A stretch of DNA of 64,000 nt, taken from CBDIHP01 sp965279195 (GTDB lineage Bacteria; Planctomycetota; Planctomycetia; Isosphaerales; Isosphaeraceae). The translations under genes and the position numbers were made by a program. A model generated the notes under the pieces. It had not been told where the DNA came from and did no database searches. It saw nothing but the letters and a program-made list of their open reading frames with translations. Shown here one piece after another: positions 16,754 to 30,988 of this stretch. The DNA lies in NCBI GenBank assembly GCA_965279195.1, contig CBDIHP010000034.1, positions 62,001-126,000 on the forward strand, read 5' to 3'. The stretch's first letter is position 1. Each line of letters opens with the position of its first letter.

Positions 16754-17116
16754 CTACACCCCTCGCTCTCTCACCAGTTGATAGAGGCGGAGATACTTCG
16801 GCCGGAGCTCTCGCTTCCTTCGTTCGATCGTCTCCTCCGAGCCCCCCCCCGCGAGGAGTGGCCTCGGGCAGGGCATGAAGTCCACCGGCTCCAGCGACGT
16901 GCGGAGGTAGTCCGTGTACGAAGCGATGACGTCGCGCGGAATCGAATCGACGCAGTCCGGCATGCCGTCGTCGGGCGCGCATACCATAGCGAGCGTGACA
17001 TTGTAACGATACTCCTCGAAGGAAATCCGGCCCACAATCAACTGCTTCGCCAGCTTGCGACACCGAGTGATCGTGTCCGTTGTCGCTGAGTAGTCGTCCG
17101 TCGATGTTCGTGGCAT
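16754..17116 (-). CDS. Small hypothetical protein, putative immunity protein
   Basis: A 120-residue protein with AGGGGAG before its ATG at 17116. It is helical with a central MVCAPDDGMPDCVDSIP segment and a basic C-terminus (ERRKRELRPKYLRLYQLVRE). I do not recognise the family. It begins 13 bases after the stop of the C39-like gene fragment, the usual arrangement for the immunity partner of a toxin, and its base composition is lower in GC than the surrounding chromosome. The immunity role is inferred from position only. Confidence 0.55.
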   Translation of the reverse strand: MPRTSTDDYSATTDTITRCRKLAKQLIVGRISFEEYRYNVTLAMVCAPDDGMPDCVDSIPRDVIASYTDYLRTSLEPVDFMPCPRPLLAGGGSEETIERRKRELRPKYLRLYQLVRERGV

Positions 17117-17129
17117 TAGTCCGCTCCCC

Positions 17130-17978
17130 TTATGGCCGCACCCAGATAATCTGATTGTTCTGCCCGGCGCGGGTCATGAAGCTGGACAGAAGTTGTTCGT
17201 AGTTCCCGCGGGCTGGGTCGTAGATTCGCACCCACGTGCGACCGCCGTCCTGGACGGTCCCCAGAACACGTACCCAGTGGTCGCCATCAACGTGTGCGAC
17301 GGCGTGGCCGCGACCGAGAGCCTCAAGGAGCCGGCTCTCCGTCACATTCCGCTCCAAGAGGACGGCCACATCTTCACCTACGTTCCGCTCCAGGAATTGT
17401 ACCAACTCATAAGAGTCCAGGCCGACTCCGCGACCCGCGAGCCGGTTCGCCTGGATTTGTCCACGAACCATGGAAAAGTCGACCGATCCTCCGGCAGGAC
17501 TGACATCATTGAGGACAGACGCTCCGGAATGAATGCCGCAGGAGTCGTTTCGGATTTGAAGCCTGGCCTCCGAGAGGTTGCGGACGTCCCGCAACCCCTC
17601 CAGCGGATTCTGACCTCTCCTGGTGCCGCCCAAAATCCTGACGGAACGCGGGGACATGCAACGCATCAAAGGACTGATCAAATCGACCCAGGCTGCGTAG
17701 TCTCCCCATTTGCCCGCAGTTGCAACGCATGTCCCCGCGTTCGCGGCAGTTGCAACGCATGTCCCCGCGTTCGCGGCAGTTGCAACGCATGTCCCCGCGT
17801 TCGCGGCAGTTGCAACGCATGTCCCCGCGTTCGCGCGTTCGCGCCCCCGCGTTCGCGCCCCGCGTTCGCGCCGCAACGCATGTCCCCGCGTTCGCCCCTC
17901 GCGTTCGCCCCGAGCGAATTGAAGCCGAGCGCGGCGAAGCCCCGCGCCCCAATGTGGCTTGGCTCGTCGGACGGCCAC
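17130..17978 (-). pseudogene. C39-like papain-fold protease or toxin C-terminal domain, 5' part replaced by repeats
   Basis: The last 165 or so residues look like a papain-fold peptidase of C39/bacteriocin-processing or toxin type. DSCGIHSGASVLND holds the Cys, GRGHAVAHVDGDHWVRVLG the His before a WV strand, and VRIYDPARGNYE the Asp. Upstream, the open frame passes through one copy of the ACATGCAACGCAT block near 17655 and then the 30-bp tandem repeat (translated as AGTCVATAAN units) to 17978, with no start context. So the gene has either lost its 5' part or been invaded by in-frame repeats. Polymorphic toxins often end in such domains, and an immunity-like gene follows by 13 bases. Substrate unknown. 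Confidence 0.6.
17641..17920. repeat. 30-bp tandem repeat (about four copies) and GCGTTCGC runs
   Basis: A block GAACGCGGGGACATGCAACG at 17643 is followed by about four tandem copies of a 30-bp unit at 17719-17836, containing TTGCAACGCATGTCCCCGCG and ending TTCGCGGCA. Degenerate GCGTTCGC runs and one more copy follow to 17911. The core is the complement of the array at 12.5-13.6 kb. There are no spacers, so this is not CRISPR. The 30-bp period keeps the reading frame of the overlapping gene fragment. Confidence 0.85.
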
Positions 17979-17999
17979 GCAATGCCAGGTATTGCAAGG

Positions 18000-18840
18000 G
18001 CCGCCGTTAGGATGGGCGGCCGGCCTTGCATGCGTCCTGAATGCAACAGAGGCGGAGTCTGGACTGCTGCCGCTTACTGATGCTCTCGCCTGATGGGAGC
18101 TTGCTCACCAGGAGGGGCGTCGAGTCGGAGGCGGGGGCTTCGATCGGGCGCGCGACGCGAGCTTCGCGAAAACAGGGTGGTGGCAAGCGACCGCACTCCA
18201 GGCTCACGGGTCGCTTCGGACGACAGCGGAGGCGAGGTGGGATTGTAGGGGTTGAGGTCTGGCGATTTGGGGGGATTCGGCGAAGAATCGGGGCGATGCG
18301 GCGTACAATCTATGGCGAATCTGGAGATCGGGTGGGCTGGTTGCTCTTTGATAATTTGGGCCGTTTGGGTGCGTATTGGGAGTGTTGGTCGTTAACGGAT
18401 TGTCTGGCAATGAGATGCGTGGAATTGGCTTCGTTTCGACAGATGAGGTTTCGCAGGATTCGGGGGAGGGGGCCAATTGGCTTTGTTCCCGCGTTTTTGA
18501 TCGGGGGGCGGCAGGTGGTGAAACGTGGCGGGGGGAATTGGCTTTGTTCCCGCGTTTTTGGTTTCGGGGGATTTGCGAGCGGGGCGGCGAGGGGGCGCGA
18601 GAGGATTGGGTTTGTTCCCGCGTTTTTGGTGTCGGAGGAGTGTCGTTGAGGAGTGAGGGCGATTGTAGGGCAGGGCTTGTTTGGAGCTAAGGGGTTTTCG
18701 TGAAAGGGCTTGCGGAGGATTGGGTTTGTTCCGGAGATTTTGGGTTGGGGTGTCGGGGGGTGGCCTTGGGGGGGGATTTGCAGTAGGATCGGTGGGGTTG
18801 GGATCGGGAGTTTGGGGTTGCGAGGCCGGTCAGGATCGCC
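18000..18840. repeat. Gene-free region with TTGGCTTTGTTCCCGCG repeats
   Basis: No gene is apparent from 18000 to 18840. At about 18476, 18541 and 18606 a block of about 27 bases recurs, containing TTGGSTTTGTTCCCGCGTTT followed by TTG. Degenerate copies lie near 18420 and 18719. The plus strand is unusually G- and T-rich. The complement, AACGCGGGAACAAAGCCAA, resembles the ACGCGGGGACATGCAACGC block of the repeats at 17.6 kb, so it may be a third branch of the same family. Confidence 0.6.
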
Positions 18841-19338
18841 ATGACTCGACGCACGCGGGGACGGGAGATTGCGCTCCAGGTCCTCTATCAGATGGAGCAG
18901 AACCCCGGCATCAAGCCGGCCGAGGTGCAGCGGTTCGTGGTCCGGAGGCTGCGCGAGCCGGTGCTCCGCGAATTCGCCATGGACCTGGTCGACGGGGTCC
19001 GCGGGAACATCGAGCGGATCGACGGGCTCATCTCCGACGTGGCCGAGAACTGGCGGATCGACCGGATGGCCGCGATCGACCGTAACATCTTGCGGCTGGG
19101 GGCCTTCGAGATCGTCCTGAGGGACGACATCCCCCCCAAGGTGGCGATCACCGAGGCCCTGGAACTGGCGAAGCGTTACAGCACCGCACAGTCCAGCCGG
19201 TTCGTGAACGGGATCCTCGACCGCCTGCACGCGAAGGCGTCCGGCGCCGCTCCGAAGCCTCCCCAAGAGGACGAAACCAAGCTTTTGCCGTCGCCGACGC
19301 CCGCCCCTGGGGAGCCCAAGACCTCGGGCGAGGCCTGA
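18841..19338 (+). CDS. nusB: Transcription antitermination factor NusB
   Basis: A 165-residue protein matching NusB: RTRGREIALQVLYQMEQ at the N-terminus, NWRIDRMAAIDRNILRLGAFE in the middle and PPKVAITEALELAKRYS then FVNGILDRL near 120. NusB binds boxA RNA with NusE/S10 during rRNA antitermination. The first 135 or so residues cover the family's usual length; the remaining 30 are a Pro-rich tail. The next gene starts four bases after the stop, so nusB, the PHP gene and probably ftsY form one operon. Confidence 0.95.
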   Translation: MTRRTRGREIALQVLYQMEQNPGIKPAEVQRFVVRRLREPVLREFAMDLVDGVRGNIERIDGLISDVAENWRIDRMAAIDRNILRLGAFEIVLRDDIPPKVAITEALELAKRYSTAQSSRFVNGILDRLHAKASGAAPKPPQEDETKLLPSPTPAPGEPKTSGEA

Positions 19339-19342
19339 GCCG

Positions 19343-20233
19343 GTGGGCCTGGGCCCGAGGCGGAAGTCGGACCGAAGTCCTTTGGTTCGAGAGCCTTCCG
19401 GCGACCTTCACGTCCACACCACGCACTCCGACGGGGCCTGCTCCCCGGGCGAGGTCGTCCGGGCGGCCGTCTCGGTGGGCCTCTCGACCCTGGCCATCAC
19501 CGACCACGACTGCCTCTCTGGCTGGGCGGCGGCTCGGGGGGAGGCGGAGTATTTTGGGCTCGAACTCCTGACCGGGGTGGAGCTTACGGCCGAACTGGAC
19601 GACCGCGAGATTCATCTCCTGGGGTATGGATTTGATGTGGGTGACGCGGAGCTGGTCGAGGCGTGCCGGCGGCTGAGGGAGTCGCGGACTGAGCGGATCG
19701 AGGAGATGGCGGAACGCCTGGCCGGGATTGGGCTTAGTGTCGATGTGGGCGTGCTGCGGGAGAGGCATCCCCGGGCTACATTGGGCCGGAAGCACCTGGC
19801 GGACTGGCTGGTGGCCTCGGGCCAGGTGCCCTCGGCGCGGGAGGCCTTCGGCCGGTACCTGGGGCCTGGCGGTCTGGGGGACGTCCCGAAGCTCCGGCTG
19901 GGCTGGCGGGAGGCGGTCGAGGTGCTCCGGTCGGCCGGGGGCCTGGCCGCCTGGGCCCACCCTCCGTACGACCTCCGCGAGGCGACCCTAAAGCGTTTGG
20001 CCGATGGAGGTTTGGGCGGGGTCGAGGTCGACACGCCGGGGGCCTCGTTCGCCATCCGCAAGAGACGCCGGGATTGGGCCGAGGCCCTGGGCCTGGTGGC
20101 CGTCTCGGGGTCGGACTTCCACACCCCGGACCGCCCGGGCCGTTGGGTCGGGTCGATCACGACCGGGTCGGCCGACCTGGCCCGGCTGAAGGCGGCCCTG
20201 GCGGGGGGCGTGGGGCGGCCGGATCGGGTATAG
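19343..20233 (+). CDS. PHP-domain phosphoesterase (YciV/RNase AM-like)
   Basis: A 296-residue metal-dependent phosphoesterase. DLHVHTTHSDG (residues 21-31) supplies the first His cluster, AITDHDCLSG (about 51-60) the next, TGVELTAEL the glutamate, and SGSDFHTPDRPGRWVG the C-terminal Asp and His. The layout matches PHP proteins that hydrolyse 3',5'-nucleoside bisphosphates or short 5' RNA ends (RNase AM, YciV). The start is a GTG four bases after nusB; a later start near the PHP motif is possible, since residues 1-18 are not conserved. Co-location with nusB fits a role in rRNA/RNA metabolism, but that is inference. Confidence 0.85.
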   Translation: MGLGPRRKSDRSPLVREPSGDLHVHTTHSDGACSPGEVVRAAVSVGLSTLAITDHDCLSGWAAARGEAEYFGLELLTGVELTAELDDREIHLLGYGFDVGDAELVEACRRLRESRTERIEEMAERLAGIGLSVDVGVLRERHPRATLGRKHLADWLVASGQVPSAREAFGRYLGPGGLGDVPKLRLGWREAVEVLRSAGGLAAWAHPPYDLREATLKRLADGGLGGVEVDTPGASFAIRKRRRDWAEALGLVAVSGSDFHTPDRPGRWVGSITTGSADLARLKAALAGGVGRPDRV

Positions 20234-20287
20234 TGATTGCTGGCGGTTCCGAGCCTTCCTCCCGAGCCATCCTCCATCCTGATTGCC

Positions 20288-21193
20288 ATGGCTTTCAAAG
20301 ACCTGCTCGATAAGTTCAAGAAGGGGCTGTCGCGGACGGCCCAGCTCTTCAACGTGGCCTCCTGGCTGGGCCGGAAGGTCGACCAGGACTTCCTGGAGGA
20401 GCTGGAATCCAAGCTCATCCAGGCCGACGTCGGCCTCGTCTCGACCCGGAAGATCATCGAGAACGTCAAGTCGGCTTATGCCGACAAGACGGCGGGCGAG
20501 GACCTGATCGCGTTCGTGAAGGCCCAGATCAAGGACCTCCTGGCCGACCCCAAGAGGGCGACCCTGGTGACCTCGGCCCGGAAGCCGACGGTGTATCTGA
20601 TCGCCGGGGTCAACGGCGCGGGCAAGACGACCTCGATCGCCAAGCTGGCGCAACGGCTTAAAGAGGAGGGCAATTCGATCCTCCTGGGCGCCTGCGACAC
20701 CTTCCGCGCCGCCGCCGCCGACCAGCTCTCGATCTGGGCCGATCGGTCCGGCTCCGACATCGTCCGGGGCGCCCCCAACGCCGACCCGGCCAGCGTCGCC
20801 CACGACGCCTGCGACCGGGCCCTCGCCCGCGGGGTGGACATTTTAATCGTCGACACCGCCGGCCGCCTGCATACCCAGACGCACCTGATGCGCGAGCTGG
20901 AGAAGGTCCGCTCCGTCATCGCTCGCAAGATCCCCGGCGCCCCGCACGAGGTCCTGCTCGTCCTGGACGGCACCAACGGCCAGAACGCCATCCGCCAGGC
21001 CGAGGTCTTCACCAAGTCGATCGGCTGCACCGGCGTGATCCTGACCAAGCTCGACGGTACCGCCAAGGGGGGTGTCGTCGTGGCCGTCCGCCAGGCGATG
21101 AACCTGCCGGTCCGCTACATCGGCGTCGGCGAAGGTATCAACGATTTGCAACCCTTCGATGCGGAAGCCTTCGTCGAGTCGCTCTTCTCCTAA
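20288..21193 (+). CDS. ftsY: Signal recognition particle receptor FtsY
   Basis: A 301-residue SRP GTPase. The N domain (about 1-95) includes DQDFLEELESKLIQADVG. The G domain has the P-loop GVNGAGKTT (about 107), DTFRAAAADQL, DTAGRLHTQ and TKLDGTAKGG, with the closing GVGEGINDLQPFD typical of FtsY rather than Ffh. The acidic A domain of E. coli FtsY is absent, which is common. I chose the ATG at 20288 (MAFKDLLDKFKKGL, an amphipathic membrane-binding helix) over the in-frame extension to 20237. FtsY docks ribosomes carrying SRP at the membrane. Confidence 0.95.
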   Translation: MAFKDLLDKFKKGLSRTAQLFNVASWLGRKVDQDFLEELESKLIQADVGLVSTRKIIENVKSAYADKTAGEDLIAFVKAQIKDLLADPKRATLVTSARKPTVYLIAGVNGAGKTTSIAKLAQRLKEEGNSILLGACDTFRAAAADQLSIWADRSGSDIVRGAPNADPASVAHDACDRALARGVDILIVDTAGRLHTQTHLMRELEKVRSVIARKIPGAPHEVLLVLDGTNGQNAIRQAEVFTKSIGCTGVILTKLDGTAKGGVVVAVRQAMNLPVRYIGVGEGINDLQPFDAEAFVESLFS

Positions 21194-21247
21194 CCTGCGA
21201 AGTCGCATGCCCGCGTACTTCACCCATCACCCATTACCCATCGCCTC

Positions 21248-22546
21248 ATGCCATCCGAACCCTCCGGCCTGCCGAGTGCCCTGCGCGACCTCGCCGTCGT
21301 GGCGGGCGTCGTCGCGCTCGGCGGGCTCGTGTGGTTCGGTTGGGGAATGTTCACAGATTCGGGTCGGCATGCGTCGCGGACCGAGACCCCCCGCGAGGCG
21401 AGGTTCCGGACCCAGGTCTATGAGAAACTCGTCGGCGACCGGGCCTGCGAGGAATGTCACTCGGGCGAGGTGGTGCAGCACGGCAAGTCGGGGCACTCGA
21501 AGACCCTGAGGCGTATTGAGGACGTGGCGGTCGCGAAGGCCCTGGACGGGCGGACGGTCGCCGACCCGGAGCGGGCCGGCGAGTCCTGGCATTATGCCGT
21601 CCGGCCGGGGCGAGGGGTGGAGGTCTCGCACGTCAAGGGGGAGCCGTCCGTCGAGCAGAGTTTGCTGGAATATGCATTTGGGTCGGGAAAGCATGCCCTC
21701 ACGTTCGTCGCGGTGGCCGACAAGACCCCGCGCAAGACCTCCGGGCTGGAGCATCGGCTCACCCACTTCCACGCCCAGAACAGGCTCGGCGTGACGCCCG
21801 GGCAGGTACCCGGCTCGGACGTGCCCGCGTCGTCGATCGTCGCCACGGGGCGGACGCTCGATGACGAGCATATGCGGAAATGCTTCAGTTGCCACTCGAC
21901 CGTCATGTCCGACCGTGGGGACGACTGCCTCGATCCCGCGACCCTCAAGATGGCGATCGGCTGCGAGCGTTGCCACGGGCCGGGGAAGGATCACATCGAG
22001 TCCGCCCGATCGGACGCGATGTCGCTGGCCATGCGGTTCGGGCCGGGGCGGGCCACGGCCGTCGAGGAGATCCGGCTCTGCGGCGAGTGCCACCGCCTGC
22101 CCGAGATGGCCCCGCCCGGCTCGCTCCGGCCCGACAACCCCGAACTCGCCAGATTCCAGCCTGTCGGCTTGTTGATGTCCAGATGTTTTCAGGGGAGCAG
22201 GAACTCGCTCCGCTGCACGACCTGCCATAACCCGCACGGCCCGCCGTCGACCGACACGGTCCGCTACGAGGCGACCTGCCTGTCTTGCCATAGTGGGAAG
22301 GACTCGAAGTCCTGTTCGGTGAATCCCAAAGATGGCTGCATTTCCTGTCACATGCCCCGGGTGGACGCGGGGCAGGGCGTGATGTTCACCGACCACTGGA
22401 TCCGCCCCCGCCGCGAAGCCGGCCGACCGCTGATCGGCTGGGCCTGTCGCGGGTCTCTGGACGGGGGACCCGGACGCGTGTATAGTAGTCGTGGGGCGTT
22501 GGGAGGATGCCTCCCCAGTTCACGTCACGGCCCGCGCCCCCTCTGA
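21248..22546 (+). CDS. Membrane-anchored heptaheme cytochrome c
   Basis: A 432-residue protein with an N-terminal membrane helix (RDLAVVAGVVALGGLVWFGWG) and seven CxxCH haem sites: CEECH, CFSCH, CERCH, CGECH, CTTCH, CLSCH and CISCH. The spacing resembles cytochrome c554-type multihaem electron carriers; RCTTCHNPHGPP is typical of that fold. The last 45 residues look atypical (Gly/Arg-rich with LGGCLPSSRHGPRPL) and overlap a likely uvrA promoter, so the natural end may be earlier or the tail may be a read-through after a small mutation. The partner and electron acceptor are unknown. Confidence 0.85.
   Translation: MPSEPSGLPSALRDLAVVAGVVALGGLVWFGWGMFTDSGRHASRTETPREARFRTQVYEKLVGDRACEECHSGEVVQHGKSGHSKTLRRIEDVAVAKALDGRTVADPERAGESWHYAVRPGRGVEVSHVKGEPSVEQSLLEYAFGSGKHALTFVAVADKTPRKTSGLEHRLTHFHAQNRLGVTPGQVPGSDVPASSIVATGRTLDDEHMRKCFSCHSTVMSDRGDDCLDPATLKMAIGCERCHGPGKDHIESARSDAMSLAMRFGPGRATAVEEIRLCGECHRLPEMAPPGSLRPDNPELARFQPVGLLMSRCFQGSRNSLRCTTCHNPHGPPSTDTVRYEATCLSCHSGKDSKSCSVNPKDGCISCHMPRVDAGQGVMFTDHWIRPRREAGRPLIGWACRGSLDGGPGRVYSSRGALGGCLPSSRHGPRPL
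22458..22486 (+). promoter_or_regulatory. Candidate uvrA promoter inside the end of the cytochrome gene
   Basis: TGGACG (22458-22463) and TATAGT (22481-22486) are spaced by 17 bases. The -10 box is strong and the -35 box matches four of six positions. Transcription would start near 22493, about 100 bases before the uvrA ATG. I see no SOS box I would trust. Confidence 0.45.
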
Positions 22547-22595
22547 AATTCACACCAGGGATCGATGGCCGCCGATCATTGAGGATCAACCAGGG

Positions 22596-29060
<6,465 letters not shown>

Positions 29061-29152
29061 CCTTCTGCCGGGAGGGGTTGCAGCCTCGCGACTGTCCGCG
29101 TAGGTTGGTGGGATTCCCTTCGATCCCACCCCTGAGCGGAGGATTCTCGGCC

Positions 29153-29920
29153 ATGTCGGAATCGTCGTCTGTCGTCACCCGGCGGGAAATGGCGCGTCAG
29201 GCGCTCCAGTCGCTCACGGCGGTGGCCCTGATCGAGGGGCTCGCGGCGCATCGGCTGTTCGGCGCGGATGTCAGCCCGATCGTGGATAAGTGGTTCGGCA
29301 CCTTGCATGAGATCAGCAAGGATGTCCACGATCACAAGGTCAAGGATGTGGAATTCCAGAAGCAACTGGAAGCCCTCTACGCCAGGGCGGACCTCCCCGC
29401 GCTCCTGAAGACGCTCAACTTCGAGAAGATGGCGGCCGGGGTGAACTACCCGGCAAAGGGTGCGAAGTCGCTCCCGGTGGACTTCTCGAACGTCTCCGGC
29501 CTGCCGACCAACCTCGTCTACGGCCGGCAGATCTTCGCGATGAAGAAGGGGCGGTCGATCGTCCCCCACGGCCACGACAACATGGCCACCGGCTTTTTGA
29601 TCCTCAGCGGCGACCTCCGCGGCCGGCACTACGACCGCATCGAGGACCACAAGGATCACTACATCATCAGGCCCACGATCGATCGCACATTCAAGCCGGG
29701 CGAATTCTCGACGATCAGCGACCACAAGGATAATGTTCACTGGTTCACGGCCGAATCCGAGACGGCGTTCGTCTTCAACATCCACGTGAACGGGACCGAT
29801 CCGGAGAACCCGAAGAATCCGGGACGGGTGTACATCGACCCGATGGGCGAGAAGGTCTCGGGCGGTCTGATCAAGGCGCCGAAGGTCACCTATGGGAAGG
29901 TGAACTCGCTCTATGGTTGA
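29153..29920 (+). CDS. Cupin-like protein with twin-arginine-type signal
   Basis: A 255-residue protein. The N-terminus SVVTRREMARQALQSLTAVA fits a Tat signal (two arginines, then a mildly hydrophobic stretch). A helical segment (about 40-100) precedes a cupin-like beta barrel with SIVPHGHDNMATGFLILSGD and DNVHWFTA, whose His residues could hold a metal. Cupins have many functions and no substrate is evident. GAGCGGAGGA precedes the ATG. It follows uvrA by 92 bases but probably has its own function. Confidence 0.7.
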   Translation: MSESSSVVTRREMARQALQSLTAVALIEGLAAHRLFGADVSPIVDKWFGTLHEISKDVHDHKVKDVEFQKQLEALYARADLPALLKTLNFEKMAAGVNYPAKGAKSLPVDFSNVSGLPTNLVYGRQIFAMKKGRSIVPHGHDNMATGFLILSGDLRGRHYDRIEDHKDHYIIRPTIDRTFKPGEFSTISDHKDNVHWFTAESETAFVFNIHVNGTDPENPKNPGRVYIDPMGEKVSGGLIKAPKVTYGKVNSLYG

Positions 29921-29923
29921 GTC

Positions 29924-29988
29924 GGGTCCGCGATTGCGGACCATCTGGTGTCAATAAATGCCGAAAAGTGGTCCGCAATAGCGGACCC
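29924..29988. repeat. Inverted repeat of family D (GGTCCGCAATAGCGGACC)
   Basis: Two 20-base arms at 29924-29943 and 29969-29988, each itself nearly palindromic (GGGTCCGCGATTGCGGACC), face each other across 25 AT-richer bases. It lies between convergent genes and overlaps the stop codon of the minus-strand acyltransferase gene. Related arms flank the fliR-flhB gap at 51340 and 51633. Confidence 0.8.
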
Positions 29989-30956
29989 TACGAGCCGACG
30001 GCGACGGCGACCCGGCGTCCGATGCGGGGGTTGGCGGCTTCGAGGGATTCGGCGGGGGGGCCGAAGCAGGGCCAGAGGAGGTAGGCGATGGCGTCGGCGG
30101 GGTTGGTGCGGATCTCGTCTTCGAGACGCGCGAGGAACTCGCCGACCGCGTCGGTCTGGTCGCCGTCTTCGAGCGTGCGAGGCGCGTCGAAGCTGAGGGT
30201 GAACTGTCCGCCGGGCCTGTGGCTGGCGAAGACGAAGACGACGGGGGCCCGCGAGATCACGGCGAGGTCGGCCCAGACGGCGAGGAAGGTGCGCTCGACG
30301 CCCATCAAACGTCCCTTGCGCACGTTGGGGCCCGGCCACAGGATGTCGCCGCCGAGATAGACGGCCATGCCGTCGCGGAGGGCGGCGCGGGCGCGGATCA
30401 TCCGGTCGGCGGCCTCGGCGGCGGGCATGGAGCGCCGCAGGAAGAAATTCGACTGCGGGTGCGGGACGTCGGCGTCGAACCACGTTTGCAAACGTCCGGT
30501 CACATGCTGGGGTCTCTGGACCAGGAGGCGCAAGGGGATGTCGTTGCGATAGAGCCAATGCAGGGCCGCCAGGTGCGAGCCGTGGTGGCTGCCGACGAGG
30601 ATCACGCCCCGGCCCCGGGCGCGGGCGGCTTCGAGATGCTCGGCCCCCTTCACTTCGAACCGGGCCAGCGCGGAGGCGTCGTCGTCCTCGCCGAAGGGGT
30701 AGTCGCGGGCGGCGTAGCGGACGAGGTTGGCTTCGAGCTCGCGACGGGTCGCGTGAACATCCCAGTCGGCGTCGAGGGTTTTCTTGACCCGGACGATGGC
30801 GTCTTCCAACTCCCTGCGGCGCCCGGGCCAGGCGGCGGCGATGGCGTGGCCGGTGGCGGAGAGCACGGCGTCGCATCGCGATGGGCCGAGGTTGCGGAGG
30901 GCGGGGAGGATCCCGCCGTAGAAGAGGGTTTTCCAGCTCAGGCGGTGCTTGGCCAT
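29988..30956 (-). CDS. LpxL/HtrB-like lysophospholipid or lipid A acyltransferase
   Basis: A 322-residue protein resembling the LpxL/HtrB acyltransferase family: an N-terminal hydrophobic region (TLFYGGILPALRNLG), the GVILVGSHHGSHLAALHWL block where the catalytic histidine lies, VYLGGDILWPG and APVVFVFASHRPGG. The family's HX4(D/E) motif is altered: an acidic residue is not found four residues after either histidine, so activity is uncertain. GAGGAA precedes the ATG at 30956, and the gene lies 32 bases after the adenylation enzyme, so it is the last gene of the MBOAT cluster. It would transfer an acyl chain at the inner membrane. Confidence 0.75.
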   Translation of the reverse strand: MAKHRLSWKTLFYGGILPALRNLGPSRCDAVLSATGHAIAAAWPGRRRELEDAIVRVKKTLDADWDVHATRRELEANLVRYAARDYPFGEDDDASALARFEVKGAEHLEAARARGRGVILVGSHHGSHLAALHWLYRNDIPLRLLVQRPQHVTGRLQTWFDADVPHPQSNFFLRRSMPAAEAADRMIRARAALRDGMAVYLGGDILWPGPNVRKGRLMGVERTFLAVWADLAVISRAPVVFVFASHRPGGQFTLSFDAPRTLEDGDQTDAVGEFLARLEDEIRTNPADAIAYLLWPCFGPPAESLEAANPRIGRRVAVAVGS

Positions 30957-30988
30957 CGGGGTTCCTCGCCGGGATGTTTGGGATTCAC

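Noticed and set aside
17719..17836. CRISPR-like array of 30-bp units
   Set aside because: The units are directly tandem with no spacers, there are no cas genes and the period matches ten codons of the overlapping frame.
12023..18840. Prophage or integrative element
   Set aside because: No integrase, phage structural genes, tRNA target or long direct repeats were found; the island is explained by repeats, one IS, one RAYT and gene fragments.
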